Made by a program: the position numbers and the translations under genes. The notes below the pieces were generated by a model. The model saw only the letters and a list, made by a program, of their open reading frames with translations, was not told where the DNA came from and searched no databases. DNA of 64,000 nt from Candidatus Protochlamydia naegleriophila (GTDB lineage Bacteria; Chlamydiota; Chlamydiia; Chlamydiales; Parachlamydiaceae): NCBI RefSeq assembly GCF_001499655.1, contig NZ_LN879502.1, forward strand, positions 62,001 to 126,000. The letters run 5' to 3'. Below, piece after piece: positions 26,606-35,281 of the stretch. How positions within the stretch are numbered: position 1 is the first letter of the stretch; each line of letters opens with the position of its first letter.

Positions 26606-27177
26606 CAAACCTTACGTTGTTTTGTCTTCATTTTAAGAGGGGGGTAAAAAACCCGCTTGTTCGGCTTTAATTCAATTTTTGAAGACGCAAGCATAAATTT
26701 TTGCTAATAGGACAACGATGTTACTGCCAGTTTATGCTAAACTCTTCTAAAAGGATCTCGTTCAAAACAAACAGACTTGAATAGCCCTAAGAGAGTGTTT
26801 ATAAAATCCGATCGGTTGATTTGTTGCTAAAATTGCCTAGATAGTTATAAAAATTTTACGGAATATGGATTTATTGCGAAAAATTTTTACAGCTATTTAT
26901 ACGCTAGAGCAGCAAAATAACTTGATCATATTTTGTAAACACCCTCTAAGAGATTGCCACCTCTTATGCTTGATACGGACAAATCCATCATTTTCAAGCA
27001 AAAGACTGTTTTTCTCATTTTTTATAAGCTCTGTGTGAAGCAATATATCTCTTCACTTTATTATTTTCAATGTCAGTGATTAATCGTTTAACTGAATTAA
27101 TCGCTCAATTTCCTAATACCCCAAATAAATTTTTTCTGCTAAAATAGTAAATAGGAGAGATTATTCTTGAGGTATTT
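26606..27177. other. divergent promoter gap holding a MITE-like element
   Basis: This 570-base gap separates divergent greA and the small conserved plus-strand gene. It has no ORF. Its centre is the family A element at 26790-26947; promoters for both genes must lie on either side. Confidence 0.5.
26790..26947. repeat. palindromic MITE-like element, family A copy 2
   Basis: A 158-bp non-coding element with inverted ends: AGAGAGTGTTTATAAAATCC on the left and AGAGGGTGTTTACAAAATAT read inward from the right. The similarity extends about 40 bases into each end. It is inverted relative to copy 1 at 11868-11984 and about 40 bases longer in the middle. No target duplication is clear. Confidence 0.75.
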
Positions 27178-27678
27178 ATGGATCAGCGTTCCAGTATTTT
27201 TGATGAAGCCTCCCGAAAAAGAGGGGAAGCCAAACCAAGCAACAGACCTGCTAATAAGCCTGCTGCTGCCCAGTCAGACCCTTTCGGTTTAGATAGAAAG
27301 AAAGAGGCTCAGGTTGAATTGGATCAATTCGATCCAGAGACCATGACCCTAAAAGATGTGGAGCGAATGATCTCAAACGTGCGTCAATTGCATGATGAAA
27401 TTGATCGTAAACTCGATGAAATTTATCAAAAATCCGGTTGGTCACCCAAATACATCGAAACTTTTTTAGACAACCCCAATAATTTTACACGTGAAGAATG
27501 GGAAAGGGTTCAACTAGAGCGTCAAAATTTTCTCAACTCACTCAAAACTGAAAAAGAATTGGCCATGGCTCCTGCGACGAAAACTAAATCGCAGCAGGAC
27601 AGGGAGACGCTTCAATCAACTAAAGAGCGCAGAGGAAAGACGATTGGGGCACGCCGCAATTGGATTCCGATGAAGTAA
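27178..27678 (+). CDS. conserved chlamydial hypothetical protein next to greA (CT635-like position)
   Basis: A 166-residue hydrophilic protein. The first 45 residues are basic and disordered (MDQRSSIFDEASRKRGEAKP), the middle is a helical bundle (TLKDVERMISNVRQLHDEID, then YIETFLDNPNNFTREEWERV), and the tail is basic. In Chlamydia trachomatis a small hypothetical gene (CT635) sits between greA and nqrA; this gene has the matching position beside greA, so I infer orthology. Function is unknown. GAGG before ATG 27178 supports the start, and a perfect terminator follows. Confidence 0.8.
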   Translation: MDQRSSIFDEASRKRGEAKPSNRPANKPAAAQSDPFGLDRKKEAQVELDQFDPETMTLKDVERMISNVRQLHDEIDRKLDEIYQKSGWSPKYIETFLDNPNNFTREEWERVQLERQNFLNSLKTEKELAMAPATKTKSQQDRETLQSTKERRGKTIGARRNWIPMK

Positions 27679-27694
27679 CGGTTTCTCTAAGCTT

Positions 27695-27735
27695 AAAAAA
27701 AGCCGCTAAATGCTTGCATTTAGCGGCTTTTTTTT
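27695..27735 (+). terminator. intrinsic terminator
   Basis: AGCCGCTAAATG (27701-27712) pairs perfectly with CATTTAGCGGCT (27717-27728) around CTTG. Flanking A6 and T8 tracts extend the stem and supply the U-tract. This is a strong, probably bidirectional, terminator for the preceding small gene. Confidence 0.95.
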
Positions 27736-27966
27736 GCTTCAAAAACAAAAGATTGGAAATCAGATTTTAAAGAGAGGAAATGGTGTAGTCTTTCAAAAAA
27801 TGAATGACTTGCTCATTTTACCCAAATGATTATGATACAAGTCAGGCGCAGGACGCAATCGCAACTGTTGAGATCGCGTCCAAATCCGGGTGATAGCGTG
27901 GCAGCGGTCAATCTGTTCCGGAAGGTGCGAACATTCGATGATAATAAATTATTGGGCATAATCACT

Positions 27967-29160
27967 ATGAAATTAAAAAAAGTTTATCTGTTCACCTCGG
28001 TATCGACTCAATATGGGGTGCTAGACCACTTTATAGGCGAATTGAACAATGCTCTCAATCGCCAAGGCGTCATCAGCCGTGTGATTGAGGCTAAGCGAGA
28101 TGATCCCCGCTCTTTTCTCGATCAGTTGCTCAACGATCCGCCCGATTGTACGTTGTCATTTAATGGACTGTTGCCAGATGAAAATGGTCGCTTTTTAAGC
28201 GATATGATTAAGATACCCCACGTTGCGTGCTTGACTGACGCGCCTAATCATTTTTTTCCGCTTGTTAAGAGTCCCTATACTATCATTACTTGCGTCGACC
28301 GCAACTTTTGCCAAACGTTCCGCGACTTTAAGGCTCCTCACGTTTTATTTATGCCGCATGCTGTCAGTAAGTCTTTAGCGCCGCCGCTATCGAACACGCC
28401 CCGTTATGATCTTCTGCTATTGAACTCTTTTATTGACTATGAAGCGATTCGACAAGAATGGACGGCAAAATATCCGCCAGATTTGATTGCCGTTCTAGAA
28501 GAAGCGGCTGAACTGACCCTGAATGATCAGCACATTTCTTATATGCAGGCATTTATTCAGACCCTCGATCGCCATCTGCGTGCCGGCAAGGCTATTGATC
28601 CCCGTCAATTGGACTATGAAGCTCTTCTTGATGATTTAGAAGCCTATCTTGGGGGCAAGAGCCGCATCGAACTCGTTCAATCGATTGAGGAGGCTACCGT
28701 TCACATTTTTGGCTCTCAGCCGCAGACTGGAGGCTGGAAAAAGTATCTTGGCAAAAAATCCAATGTAAAGATCCACTCTGCTGTCCCCTTCAGCGAGGCA
28801 TTGGAGTTGATTAAACAAGCGAAAATTGTTTTAAACTGCACCCCTGAGATCAAGCAAGGAGCCCATGAAAGAATTTTGAGCGGGCTGGCTTGCGGCGCTG
28901 CCGTGTTAACCCTCGATACCCCTTACATTCGCGAGCACTTTACAGATGAAGAGAATATTTTAATGTATGGACCCCGTCAGTGGAAAGAGCTTAATCGCAA
29001 AATCCGCACCTATTTAGCCGATGATGATAAGCGCCATCACCTGGTTGGCAAAGGACGAGAAAAGGTCATGCACCATCATACTTGGGATCAAAGGGCTCTG
29101 CATTTGATCAATGAGCTGCCTTCGATGCTAGAAAGCATTCGCACTCAGCATCTATCTTAA
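27967..29160 (+). CDS. glycosyltransferase-like protein (CgeB/group 1 type)
   Basis: From the ATG at 27967 the protein has 397 residues and begins MKLKKVYLFTSVSTQYGVLD. The C-terminal half resembles GT-B glycosyltransferases of the CgeB/DUF3880 type: KIVLNCTPEIKQGAHERILS and GLACGAAVLTLDTPYIREHF mark the donor-binding region, and the end has the usual stretch beginning GKGREKVMHHHTW. Such enzymes add sugars to surface polymers or proteins. An in-frame extension upstream to 27826 is arginine-rich and unlike the rest, so I left it out. It has no operon partner. Confidence 0.75.
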   Translation: MKLKKVYLFTSVSTQYGVLDHFIGELNNALNRQGVISRVIEAKRDDPRSFLDQLLNDPPDCTLSFNGLLPDENGRFLSDMIKIPHVACLTDAPNHFFPLVKSPYTIITCVDRNFCQTFRDFKAPHVLFMPHAVSKSLAPPLSNTPRYDLLLLNSFIDYEAIRQEWTAKYPPDLIAVLEEAAELTLNDQHISYMQAFIQTLDRHLRAGKAIDPRQLDYEALLDDLEAYLGGKSRIELVQSIEEATVHIFGSQPQTGGWKKYLGKKSNVKIHSAVPFSEALELIKQAKIVLNCTPEIKQGAHERILSGLACGAAVLTLDTPYIREHFTDEENILMYGPRQWKELNRKIRTYLADDDKRHHLVGKGREKVMHHHTWDQRALHLINELPSMLESIRTQHLS

Positions 29161-29853
29161 GCGCTTCGTTTGACAGGTAGGTGGTGGCTCCCAATATTGT
29201 TTTTCTTACCTTCACCGCCTGAGCGTACAATTAAATCTTTCAATATAGCTTGTCTGACTCCGATTTTTTGAGAATGGATGGAAATGGTTGGCTCCAGGGA
29301 AAAGATGTCATAATAGACACTAAATTTATCTGTGAAATAGACGGTTTTAATGCTTTTTATTCCTGGAGCCTTGCATTGCAAGTACTTGACGACTGTTCTT
29401 ATAAAAAAATGAGCCATCAGCTACTGATCGTTTGGTTTCTGGTCAACAAACTTTAAAGTTCATTATTTTCGATTAGCTATGGCATAAGATCACAAATATT
29501 TGACAGATGCTATTCTGACACCTTTTTAATAAGGTCCGTGACCAATTCCCTTTATCTGTTTAATTCTTAATGCTGAGAGCATTGCTTATCACATTCAACA
29601 CAACGATAGTTTTGTTTGCCATGCCAAGTATACCATTCTTTTTTTAAATCTCTGTTTTGCAAGTTGGGCATTCCATAGATTTTTCCCTGATCGAAAGAGA
29701 AAAATGTACGCGTTTCAAGCTTTCTAAAGCATTCCCTGTTTAGCATTGTCTTGTCATATTTGATTGCGATGATTATTTGATTGTTATTTTTTATTAATTT
29801 CTATAAAAGTTAAAATTAATATAATAGGATAAATCTATTAAGAAGGAAATATT
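29161..29853. other. gap with an insertion-sequence remnant
   Basis: Apart from the IS1-like fragment at 29573-29676, the 690 bases hold no supported gene. An 86-codon minus-strand frame at 29417-29157 overlaps the end of the glycosyltransferase gene and has no recognisable motif; it may be further IS debris. Confidence 0.4.
29573..29676 (-). pseudogene. IS1-family InsA N-terminal remnant
   Basis: The minus strand reads MECPTCKTEI, then a stop, then in a shifted frame YTWHGKQNYRCVECDKQCSQ. Together they match the zinc-finger start of IS1-type transposases (CPxC...hGKQNYxCxxCxxQ). A stop and a frameshift within 35 codons, and no downstream DDE domain, show it is dead. Confidence 0.55.
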
Positions 29854-31047
29854 ATGCCTATTTATATTAATAATTCTGATGATCTCGCCTATCAAAGGCA
29901 AAAAAGGGATTATGAATCTTCTGTTAATGATGCCATGTTATTACCTTCTCGACCTTTTAATTTAGATCGAGAAATTGAAGGACGAAAAGAAAAAGTTATT
30001 GACGGTCGTAGCTATGTAAAAATGGGTAAGGTAGATAAAGAAGAGGGATTTCTGCGTGTCCTGGGCGAAGTCTTAAAGTTAGGTTTAACGACAGGGGTGA
30101 CAACGATTGCAGCTTTCACCATTTTGCCTTTGTTTTCGGTTCACTATCGCTAGCTCCTATTGCGTTCTTGGAAGCAAGTAGTATATGGAAGAGAGCATGA
30201 AAAGGTCACTTTATATGCTTTAAAGACCTTATCTCATGACTTTACACTGCGTGCACAGCAAAAGCGAGCAAATCCCTGGTACGATTTTAATTATGCTTTA
30301 TATTTAGATACTCATTCATTAGAGGCTCTAAAAGGCCGAGCAGGCATAGTGGCAAAAGCTAATCCTACCTATGTTGAAGATTTTAACAGCATTTTAGAAG
30401 TCGAGCCTCATTCCCTCTTTGCTTCAAATGGGCGAGGTCTGAGTTATTTGATCAGTAGAAATTACGAACAGGCCTTAGCCGATTTTAGTCAGGTATTAGC
30501 GATAGCGCCCGATTCAGTTTCAGCCCTTAGAAATCAAATGTTTTGCTATTACCATTTAAACCGCTTGAATGAGGCTTTAAATGACTTGAACCGTTTGTTA
30601 GGTTTGAATCTAGATAGCAAAGAAGAAGCTTTTTTGCTTGCCTTCCGAGCAAATATCTATCTTAAACACAATCTTTTGGATGAAGCATCAGCCGATTTGA
30701 ATAGAGCTCAAGTTCTCGATACCGATTTATCTAAAATCTTTGAGTATAGGGGGTATTTGTATTGCCAACAAGGTCGCTTTGAAGATGCTGCTGAACAACT
30801 TTTCTTAGCTATACTAAAAGAAGATTTCCCTTTGGACTCCCAACATCCTATAGGTGAAAATATTGCCCGAAGAGCTCGGGGAGATCATGATATACATGAA
30901 AAAGACCCCTTTACTATTCCAATCTATAAAAAAATGCGGCAACAAGTGACTCAGAGATTTGGAACCGATGTGCATGCCTTGGCAATGAATAATTACATCG
31001 ACGAAAGGATAGACTTTTTGAGAAATGTAATGAGTTATCCAGAATAG
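29854..31047 (+). pseudogene. TPR-repeat protein gene interrupted by an in-frame amber codon
   Basis: One continuous frame runs from ATG 29854 (strong AAGAAGGA site) to 31047, broken only by TAG at 30151-30153. The two halves, 99 and about 297 residues, align with the single intact paralogue at 31360-32523: LPLFSVHYR-stop-LLLRSW matches IPLCFKEYRKFLKRAW, so the amber codon replaces a lysine (one-base change from AAG). The first half carries a hydrophobic segment; the second holds TPR units such as NYEQALADFSQVLAIAPDSV. Either the gene is recently inactivated, or the C-terminal part is made from an internal start. Confidence 0.75.
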
Positions 31048-31171
31048 TGTGATATAAGAGGTTATACCCTGCAGGTTAGTGAGGCTTAGAGCTAAGAGCT
31101 CAATCCTAATGAGCTTTTATTTGATGTTAGAAAAATTTGTGTCCGCCATTTTATCCTTCCTAGGAGCTCTT

Positions 31172-31203
31172 GGCAGATGGTTTTGAACCTTAAACCATCT
31201 GCC
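31172..31203 (+). terminator. hairpin after the interrupted TPR gene
   Basis: GGCAGATGGTTT (31172-31183) pairs perfectly over 12 bases with AAACCATCTGCC (31192-31203), loop of eight. There is no U-tract. It lies in the 312-base gap between the two TPR paralogues, which otherwise holds nothing. Confidence 0.5.
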
Positions 31204-31359
31204 AATCGGCAAAGTCAGCCAATTTCATTTGAAAGTATGATTATTTGTCTCATTTGTTTTTTAATGGGTGGTTGAATAAGATAGTCCCATTAATCTCGCC
31301 CCTATTCTTAAATTGACCAAGCTAAAGATTCCATTATATCTCTCTGTTAAGGATCGATC

Positions 31360-32523
31360 ATGCGTATTCTCTATATTGATGAAGTGAGTCATCTTCAGCT
31401 GCAATTGTTGGATGTTCATTATAAGGGCCATTCGATGGCAGCTGATCCGAGAGAAAGAATACATGCGGGAAAAGTTTACTGCTATTTGGGAAAAACGATT
31501 GCAGAAAGGGGATTGTTATGGCAAATGGGGCAAATGATTAAAGCTTTTGCATCAACCCTCTTCTCCCTTGCAATCATCCCTTTGTGTTTTAAGGAATATC
31601 GCAAATTTTTAAAGCGTGCATGGATACAAGGGGTGGCAGGGCATGAGAAACTCGCTGTTTATGCATTAAAGACGCTAGCGAACCATTTTATCTATCGAGT
31701 CAATCTCTCTTGTGAAGAGGGAGAGTTGGAAGAGGCCGTGAATCACACCCATTTTGCCTTGCAATTCGATCCTGACTCGGTCTATATTTTACAGCGCCAA
31801 CAGGAGCTAGGGCATCTAAAGCGAAGTCTAGAACAAGAATTAATCGATGTTGAGAGAGAGTTGCAACAAGACTTTAATTCAATTACTGCCTTGTGCAAGC
31901 GCGCAAATATTTACAGCCAGCAAGGAAGATTGAACGAGGCATTAGCGGATATTGAACGTGCGATCGCATCAGAGCCCGATTCTCCTTGTGCACTGCGCTT
32001 GCGCGGGATTATCTATTATAAGCAAAAGAGGCTAATGGATGCCCTGCATGATCTCAACCGAGCCTTGCGCATGGGATCTTATTCAGTGGAGGCCCTCTGT
32101 TATCGAGCAGAGCTCTATTGGCGGCATGTTCTTGATCGGGTTAGCCATGCGCAGCTCGATTGTGCTTTGCGCGATTTCAATCATGCATTGGAATTAGATC
32201 CTCGGTCGGTTTTGGCTTTAAGTGGCCGTGGTTTGCTTTTTTTCAAGCAAGGCAGAGTTGAAGAGGCTTTGAGCGATCTCAATCGTGCCGTGGAAATCGA
32301 TCCCTATGCGGTTAATGCTTTAGAATGCCGAGGAGATTTGCATGTACAACAAGGAAACTTAGAAGCTGCTCTAATCGATTACAATCGCGTTTTGGAACTG
32401 TCGCAAGACTTCACAAAAATGGCCTATTATAAGCGAGAAAAAGTGTTGGCAGAGTTAGAAGAAAATGTACTGCTAGAGCGCGATCCGCATGCGCTCCTCG
32501 AGCTTGAGTTGGCTGCCTTATGA
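31360..32523 (+). CDS. membrane-associated TPR-repeat protein
   Basis: A 387-residue protein. Residues 1-60 are polar, a hydrophobic stretch follows (FASTLFSLAIIPLCF, about 65-80), and the rest consists of TPR units with the pattern 'A..Y...G...EAL.DLNRAL.LDP' (for example QGRLNEALADIERAIASEPD and QGRVEEALSDLNRAVEIDPY). TPRs form protein-binding superhelices. Chlamydiae of amoebae use many repeat proteins, but a host target is not shown here. AAGGA before ATG 31360 supports the start. It is a tandem paralogue of the interrupted gene upstream. Confidence 0.85.
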   Translation: MRILYIDEVSHLQLQLLDVHYKGHSMAADPRERIHAGKVYCYLGKTIAERGLLWQMGQMIKAFASTLFSLAIIPLCFKEYRKFLKRAWIQGVAGHEKLAVYALKTLANHFIYRVNLSCEEGELEEAVNHTHFALQFDPDSVYILQRQQELGHLKRSLEQELIDVERELQQDFNSITALCKRANIYSQQGRLNEALADIERAIASEPDSPCALRLRGIIYYKQKRLMDALHDLNRALRMGSYSVEALCYRAELYWRHVLDRVSHAQLDCALRDFNHALELDPRSVLALSGRGLLFFKQGRVEEALSDLNRAVEIDPYAVNALECRGDLHVQQGNLEAALIDYNRVLELSQDFTKMAYYKREKVLAELEENVLLERDPHALLELELAAL

Positions 32524-32708
32524 GGAATGCATCCAAGAGTTTGAATCAGATCAGCCTTTGTCTTTAAACCCTGATTCTAATAAACTTGTATTCCAAGTTT
32601 TTGGGCTTAACAAGCGGATTTGCAACCTGGGTTTCGCTTTTAAGAATAGACTTACCAGACACCCCGAAATTTTATCGATATTCAATTTTACAACTAAAGG
32701 TTTGCCGG

Positions 32709-33767
32709 ATGGATGTTCAGTTTGAGCACGAAAAATTGAAGGAATGGTTTTTAGCGGAAAAGCGGGAGCTCCCTTGGCGCAACAACCCAGATCCTTATGC
32801 TGTTTGGATTTCTGAAGTGATGCTTCAGCAAACTCAGGTGGCGGTCGTACTTCCCTATTTTTTGCGATGGATGGAGCTTTTCCCAACCATTCCGGCCTTG
32901 GCGTCAGCTTCTTTGGACGAGGTGATCAAAGCATGGGAAGGCCTTGGCTATTACTCGAGAGCGCGCAATCTGCATGAAGGGGCACGCTACCTAGTCGCGC
33001 ATTTTGAAGGGCAGTTGCCGTCTGACGAAGAACAGCTTGCTAAAATCAAGGGGCTCGGCCCATACACGATTGGCGCCATCTTAAGCTTTGCCTTTCATCA
33101 AAAAAAAGCAGCCGTCGATGGAAATGTTTTGCGCGTACTTGCCCGATACTTTCAAATCGAAGAAGACATTGCAAAAGCCTCCACCGTGAAAAAAATAAGA
33201 GCCTTAACGGAGTCTTTTTTACCAGATGAAGAGCCTTGGATTGTAGGGGAAGCGCTCATCGAGCTTGGGGCTACGGTTTGCCAACGCAAAGCTCAGTGCG
33301 GAGAATGTCCTCTGCAAGCGGGATGCCGAAGCTTCCGGCATGGACTTGTCGATCAATTGCCCATTAAGAGCCGGGCTGCAAAAACAGAGCATCTTTACCG
33401 CGCAGTGGCTGTCATTCAAAGTGCTGGCTATTTCTTGGTTAAGCGCGGCAAGAAGGGGGAAATCATGTCGGATCTGTATGAGTTTCCCTTCTTTGAGACT
33501 GCTAGAGATGGGATGACACCTCAGCAGCTACAAAGGCATATTAATAGCCAATTTGGCTTGTCGGTCAAGGCCGGCCAATCCCTTCCATCAGTCGAACATG
33601 GCTTTACCCGCTATCAGGCAAGGCTTGACCCTGTTATTTTTGCTTGTGCTCACCGCTTGGCGGTGCCTGATTTGGAGTGGCTTGATGTAGAGGCTTTGAA
33701 GCAGCGAGCTTTTTCGTCTGGCCATCGCCGCATTTTTCAAGGCCTTCAAGCTCTAATTGACGGTTAG
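32709..33767 (+). CDS. mutY: A/G-specific adenine glycosylase
   Basis: The enzyme of about 352 residues removes adenine mispaired with 8-oxoguanine. The catalytic glutamate is in WISEVMLQQTQV, the helix-hairpin-helix is IKGLGPYTIGAI, and the catalytic aspartate follows in AAVDGNVLRVLARY. The 4Fe-4S ligands are CQRKAQCGECPLQAGC. A C-terminal MutT-like domain (about 225-350) recognises 8-oxoG. ATG 32709 starts the conserved region and has AAGG nine bases upstream; a frame extension to 32586 is not conserved. The 3' end overlaps the convergent glycosyltransferase gene by 134 bases. Confidence 0.94.
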   Translation: MDVQFEHEKLKEWFLAEKRELPWRNNPDPYAVWISEVMLQQTQVAVVLPYFLRWMELFPTIPALASASLDEVIKAWEGLGYYSRARNLHEGARYLVAHFEGQLPSDEEQLAKIKGLGPYTIGAILSFAFHQKKAAVDGNVLRVLARYFQIEEDIAKASTVKKIRALTESFLPDEEPWIVGEALIELGATVCQRKAQCGECPLQAGCRSFRHGLVDQLPIKSRAAKTEHLYRAVAVIQSAGYFLVKRGKKGEIMSDLYEFPFFETARDGMTPQQLQRHINSQFGLSVKAGQSLPSVEHGFTRYQARLDPVIFACAHRLAVPDLEWLDVEALKQRAFSSGHRRIFQGLQALIDG

Positions 33768-34503
33768 CCTCCGCTAGCTTAAGGTATTTGTAAAAGGCTG
33801 TGGCAGCATTGTAAAAGGATATTTCAAAACCTTCTTGCCCTCCCAGAAAACCTCTTTTTAAGATATAGCTCTTAAAAAAAGAAAAGCTTCCATGTGAAAG
33901 GGCTTTTCCAAAGGATGAGTGTTTACGTCCTTGATATTGCGTAGCGAACAGGGTTGAGTAGGATTGCATTTTGGTTAGAAAGTCAGCGACTTTGTCGTAT
34001 GAGTAGTGGCGAAGAGGGGCTTGAAGATGGACATGCTTTAGGTGCTCAATGATGATCGATTCATGCACTTGAGCATCTGTAAAGCGCGTTTCGGCTCTAT
34101 TGAAAAGGCGGATCTGCCGGTCAGGGTGCCAGCCGCACCATTTGATCCATTTTCCTCGATATTCATTGTGGCGAGGGAATGAGTAAACATGTCCAGCAGC
34201 TAGTTTAAGATCTGCAATCTCTTTTGCCAATTCACCTGTAACGACCTCGTCGCTATCGACTGACAAAATCCAGTCATTGCGTGCAAGGCTTGAGGCAATA
34301 TTGTGAGTAGGGCCAAAGCCGATGAAAGAGCGCTTGTAGATGACAGCGTTTGGAAATTCTTGAGCGATTAGTAGCGTATTGTCTTCCGATCCCGTATCAC
34401 AAATGAGAACCTCATCAAACGACGCTAAAGCTTCCAGGACTTCTTTTAAATACTTTTGGCTGTTTTTCGTGAGAATGGTGACGCTGATGGGGAGACGTAT
34501 CAT
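33634..34503 (-). CDS. family 2 glycosyltransferase (WaaE/KdtX-like)
   Basis: The 289-residue protein has the GT-A fold of family 2: ISVTILTKNSQKYL at the start, VLICDTGSEDNT, and the metal-binding DSDE in ILSVDSDEVV. The segment with WCGWHPDRQIRLFNR is typical of WaaE-like LPS core glucosyltransferases. The last 45 residues, rich in Lys, Gln and Pro, are unlike the family and are encoded antisense to the end of mutY, so the original stop may have been lost. It overlaps the peroxiredoxin gene by four bases (ATGA). Confidence 0.85.
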   Translation of the reverse strand: MIRLPISVTILTKNSQKYLKEVLEALASFDEVLICDTGSEDNTLLIAQEFPNAVIYKRSFIGFGPTHNIASSLARNDWILSVDSDEVVTGELAKEIADLKLAAGHVYSFPRHNEYRGKWIKWCGWHPDRQIRLFNRAETRFTDAQVHESIIIEHLKHVHLQAPLRHYSYDKVADFLTKMQSYSTLFATQYQGRKHSSFGKALSHGSFSFFKSYILKRGFLGGQEGFEISFYNAATAFYKYLKLAEANRQLELEGLEKCGDGQTKKLAASKPLHQATPNQAPPSGEHKQK

Positions 34504-34991
34504 GATGGATTCCGAAAAGATGGCGATTGAAGAGCTTCTAATACACGTTCGGCATGTCCTTCAACGCGAACGGGGCTTTCTATCCAACGAATAATTCCTT
34601 GGGCGTCAACAATGAAAGTTGTGCGAACAACCCCCATCCTTTTTTTGCCAAAGACGACTTTTTCCTGCCAAACACCAAATAACTCACAGAGGTGATGAGT
34701 AGGATCGGGGAGTAGAGTGTAGTTGAGCCCATATTTGGAGGTGAAGCGGGCATGCGAAGCGGCCGAGTCAGGGCTGACGCCGATTACCCGCACTTGGCCA
34801 GCATCAAATAAAGGTTTGGCGTCGCGGAAGCTGCATGCTTGAGCCGTGCAGCCCGGAGTATCGTCCTTTGGATAGAAGTAAAAAATATACACCTGATCTA
34901 GCAATTGTTTGTTCGAAAGCGCCTGCCCATTGGCAGTAGTTGCTTCAAAAGAAGGGACTTCACTTCCGACTGATAAAAGAGCCATAGCCAT
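34500..34991 (-). CDS. bcp: peroxiredoxin (Bcp/PrxQ type)
   Basis: The 163-residue thiol peroxidase detoxifies peroxides with thioredoxin as electron donor. The motif FYPKDDTPGCTAQACSFRD holds the peroxidatic cysteine and, five residues later, the resolving cysteine typical of atypical two-Cys PrxQ. The conserved arginine is in GVVRTTFIVD. Length is normal. It is first in a two-gene unit with the glycosyltransferase, coupled by an ATGA overlap, though the two roles are unrelated. Confidence 0.93.
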   Translation of the reverse strand: MAMALLSVGSEVPSFEATTANGQALSNKQLLDQVYIFYFYPKDDTPGCTAQACSFRDAKPLFDAGQVRVIGVSPDSAASHARFTSKYGLNYTLLPDPTHHLCELFGVWQEKVVFGKKRMGVVRTTFIVDAQGIIRWIESPVRVEGHAERVLEALQSPSFRNPS

Positions 34992-35156
34992 TGTTCCTGA
35001 TAGATGATGATGAAAACCTGAACTTTGAGTTATGTGCCTTAAATTTAGAGCAGGTTAAAAGGGATTATAGCAAAAAAGGGAAAAAAGGATGGGCAAATTT
35101 TTCGAGTAAGGGATTGAATTGTCGTTTCAATTTTAACGAAGAAAAAGTAGTTTAGC

Positions 35157-35255
35157 TAGGGCGTGTCAAATTCATAGTGCCTACATTCAAGATTATTTCT
35201 TCAATCTATCTGGAAAGAACTGAGTTTGGGCGATTAGCGATTTGACACCGCCTTA
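35157..35255. repeat. MITE-like element, family B copy 2
   Basis: A 99-bp element just upstream of hemB. The left end TAGGGCGTGTCAAATTCATA and the right end TAAGGCGGTGTCAAATCGCT (read inward) are imperfect inverted repeats of each other, and both match the ends of the family B element at 22657-22820. The middle is shorter by about 65 bases. It lies within 30 bases of the hemB start and could affect its promoter or leader. Confidence 0.75.
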
Positions 35256-35281
35256 ATCTGTGCATAAACCAGAGGCCTGTT

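Noticed and set aside
27826-27966. 47-residue N-terminal extension of the glycosyltransferase
   Set aside because: Arginine-rich text unlike the family, and the conserved start MKLKKVYLF begins at 27967; the extension is probably fortuitous.
29157-29417. 86-codon minus-strand ORF after the glycosyltransferase
   Set aside because: No ribosome site, no recognised motif, and it overlaps the glycosyltransferase stop codon; more likely debris than a gene.
30151-30153. Amber codon read through as a recoded residue (pyrrolysine-like)
   Set aside because: The paralogue has ordinary lysine at this place, no recoding structure follows, and nonsense mutation is the simpler explanation.
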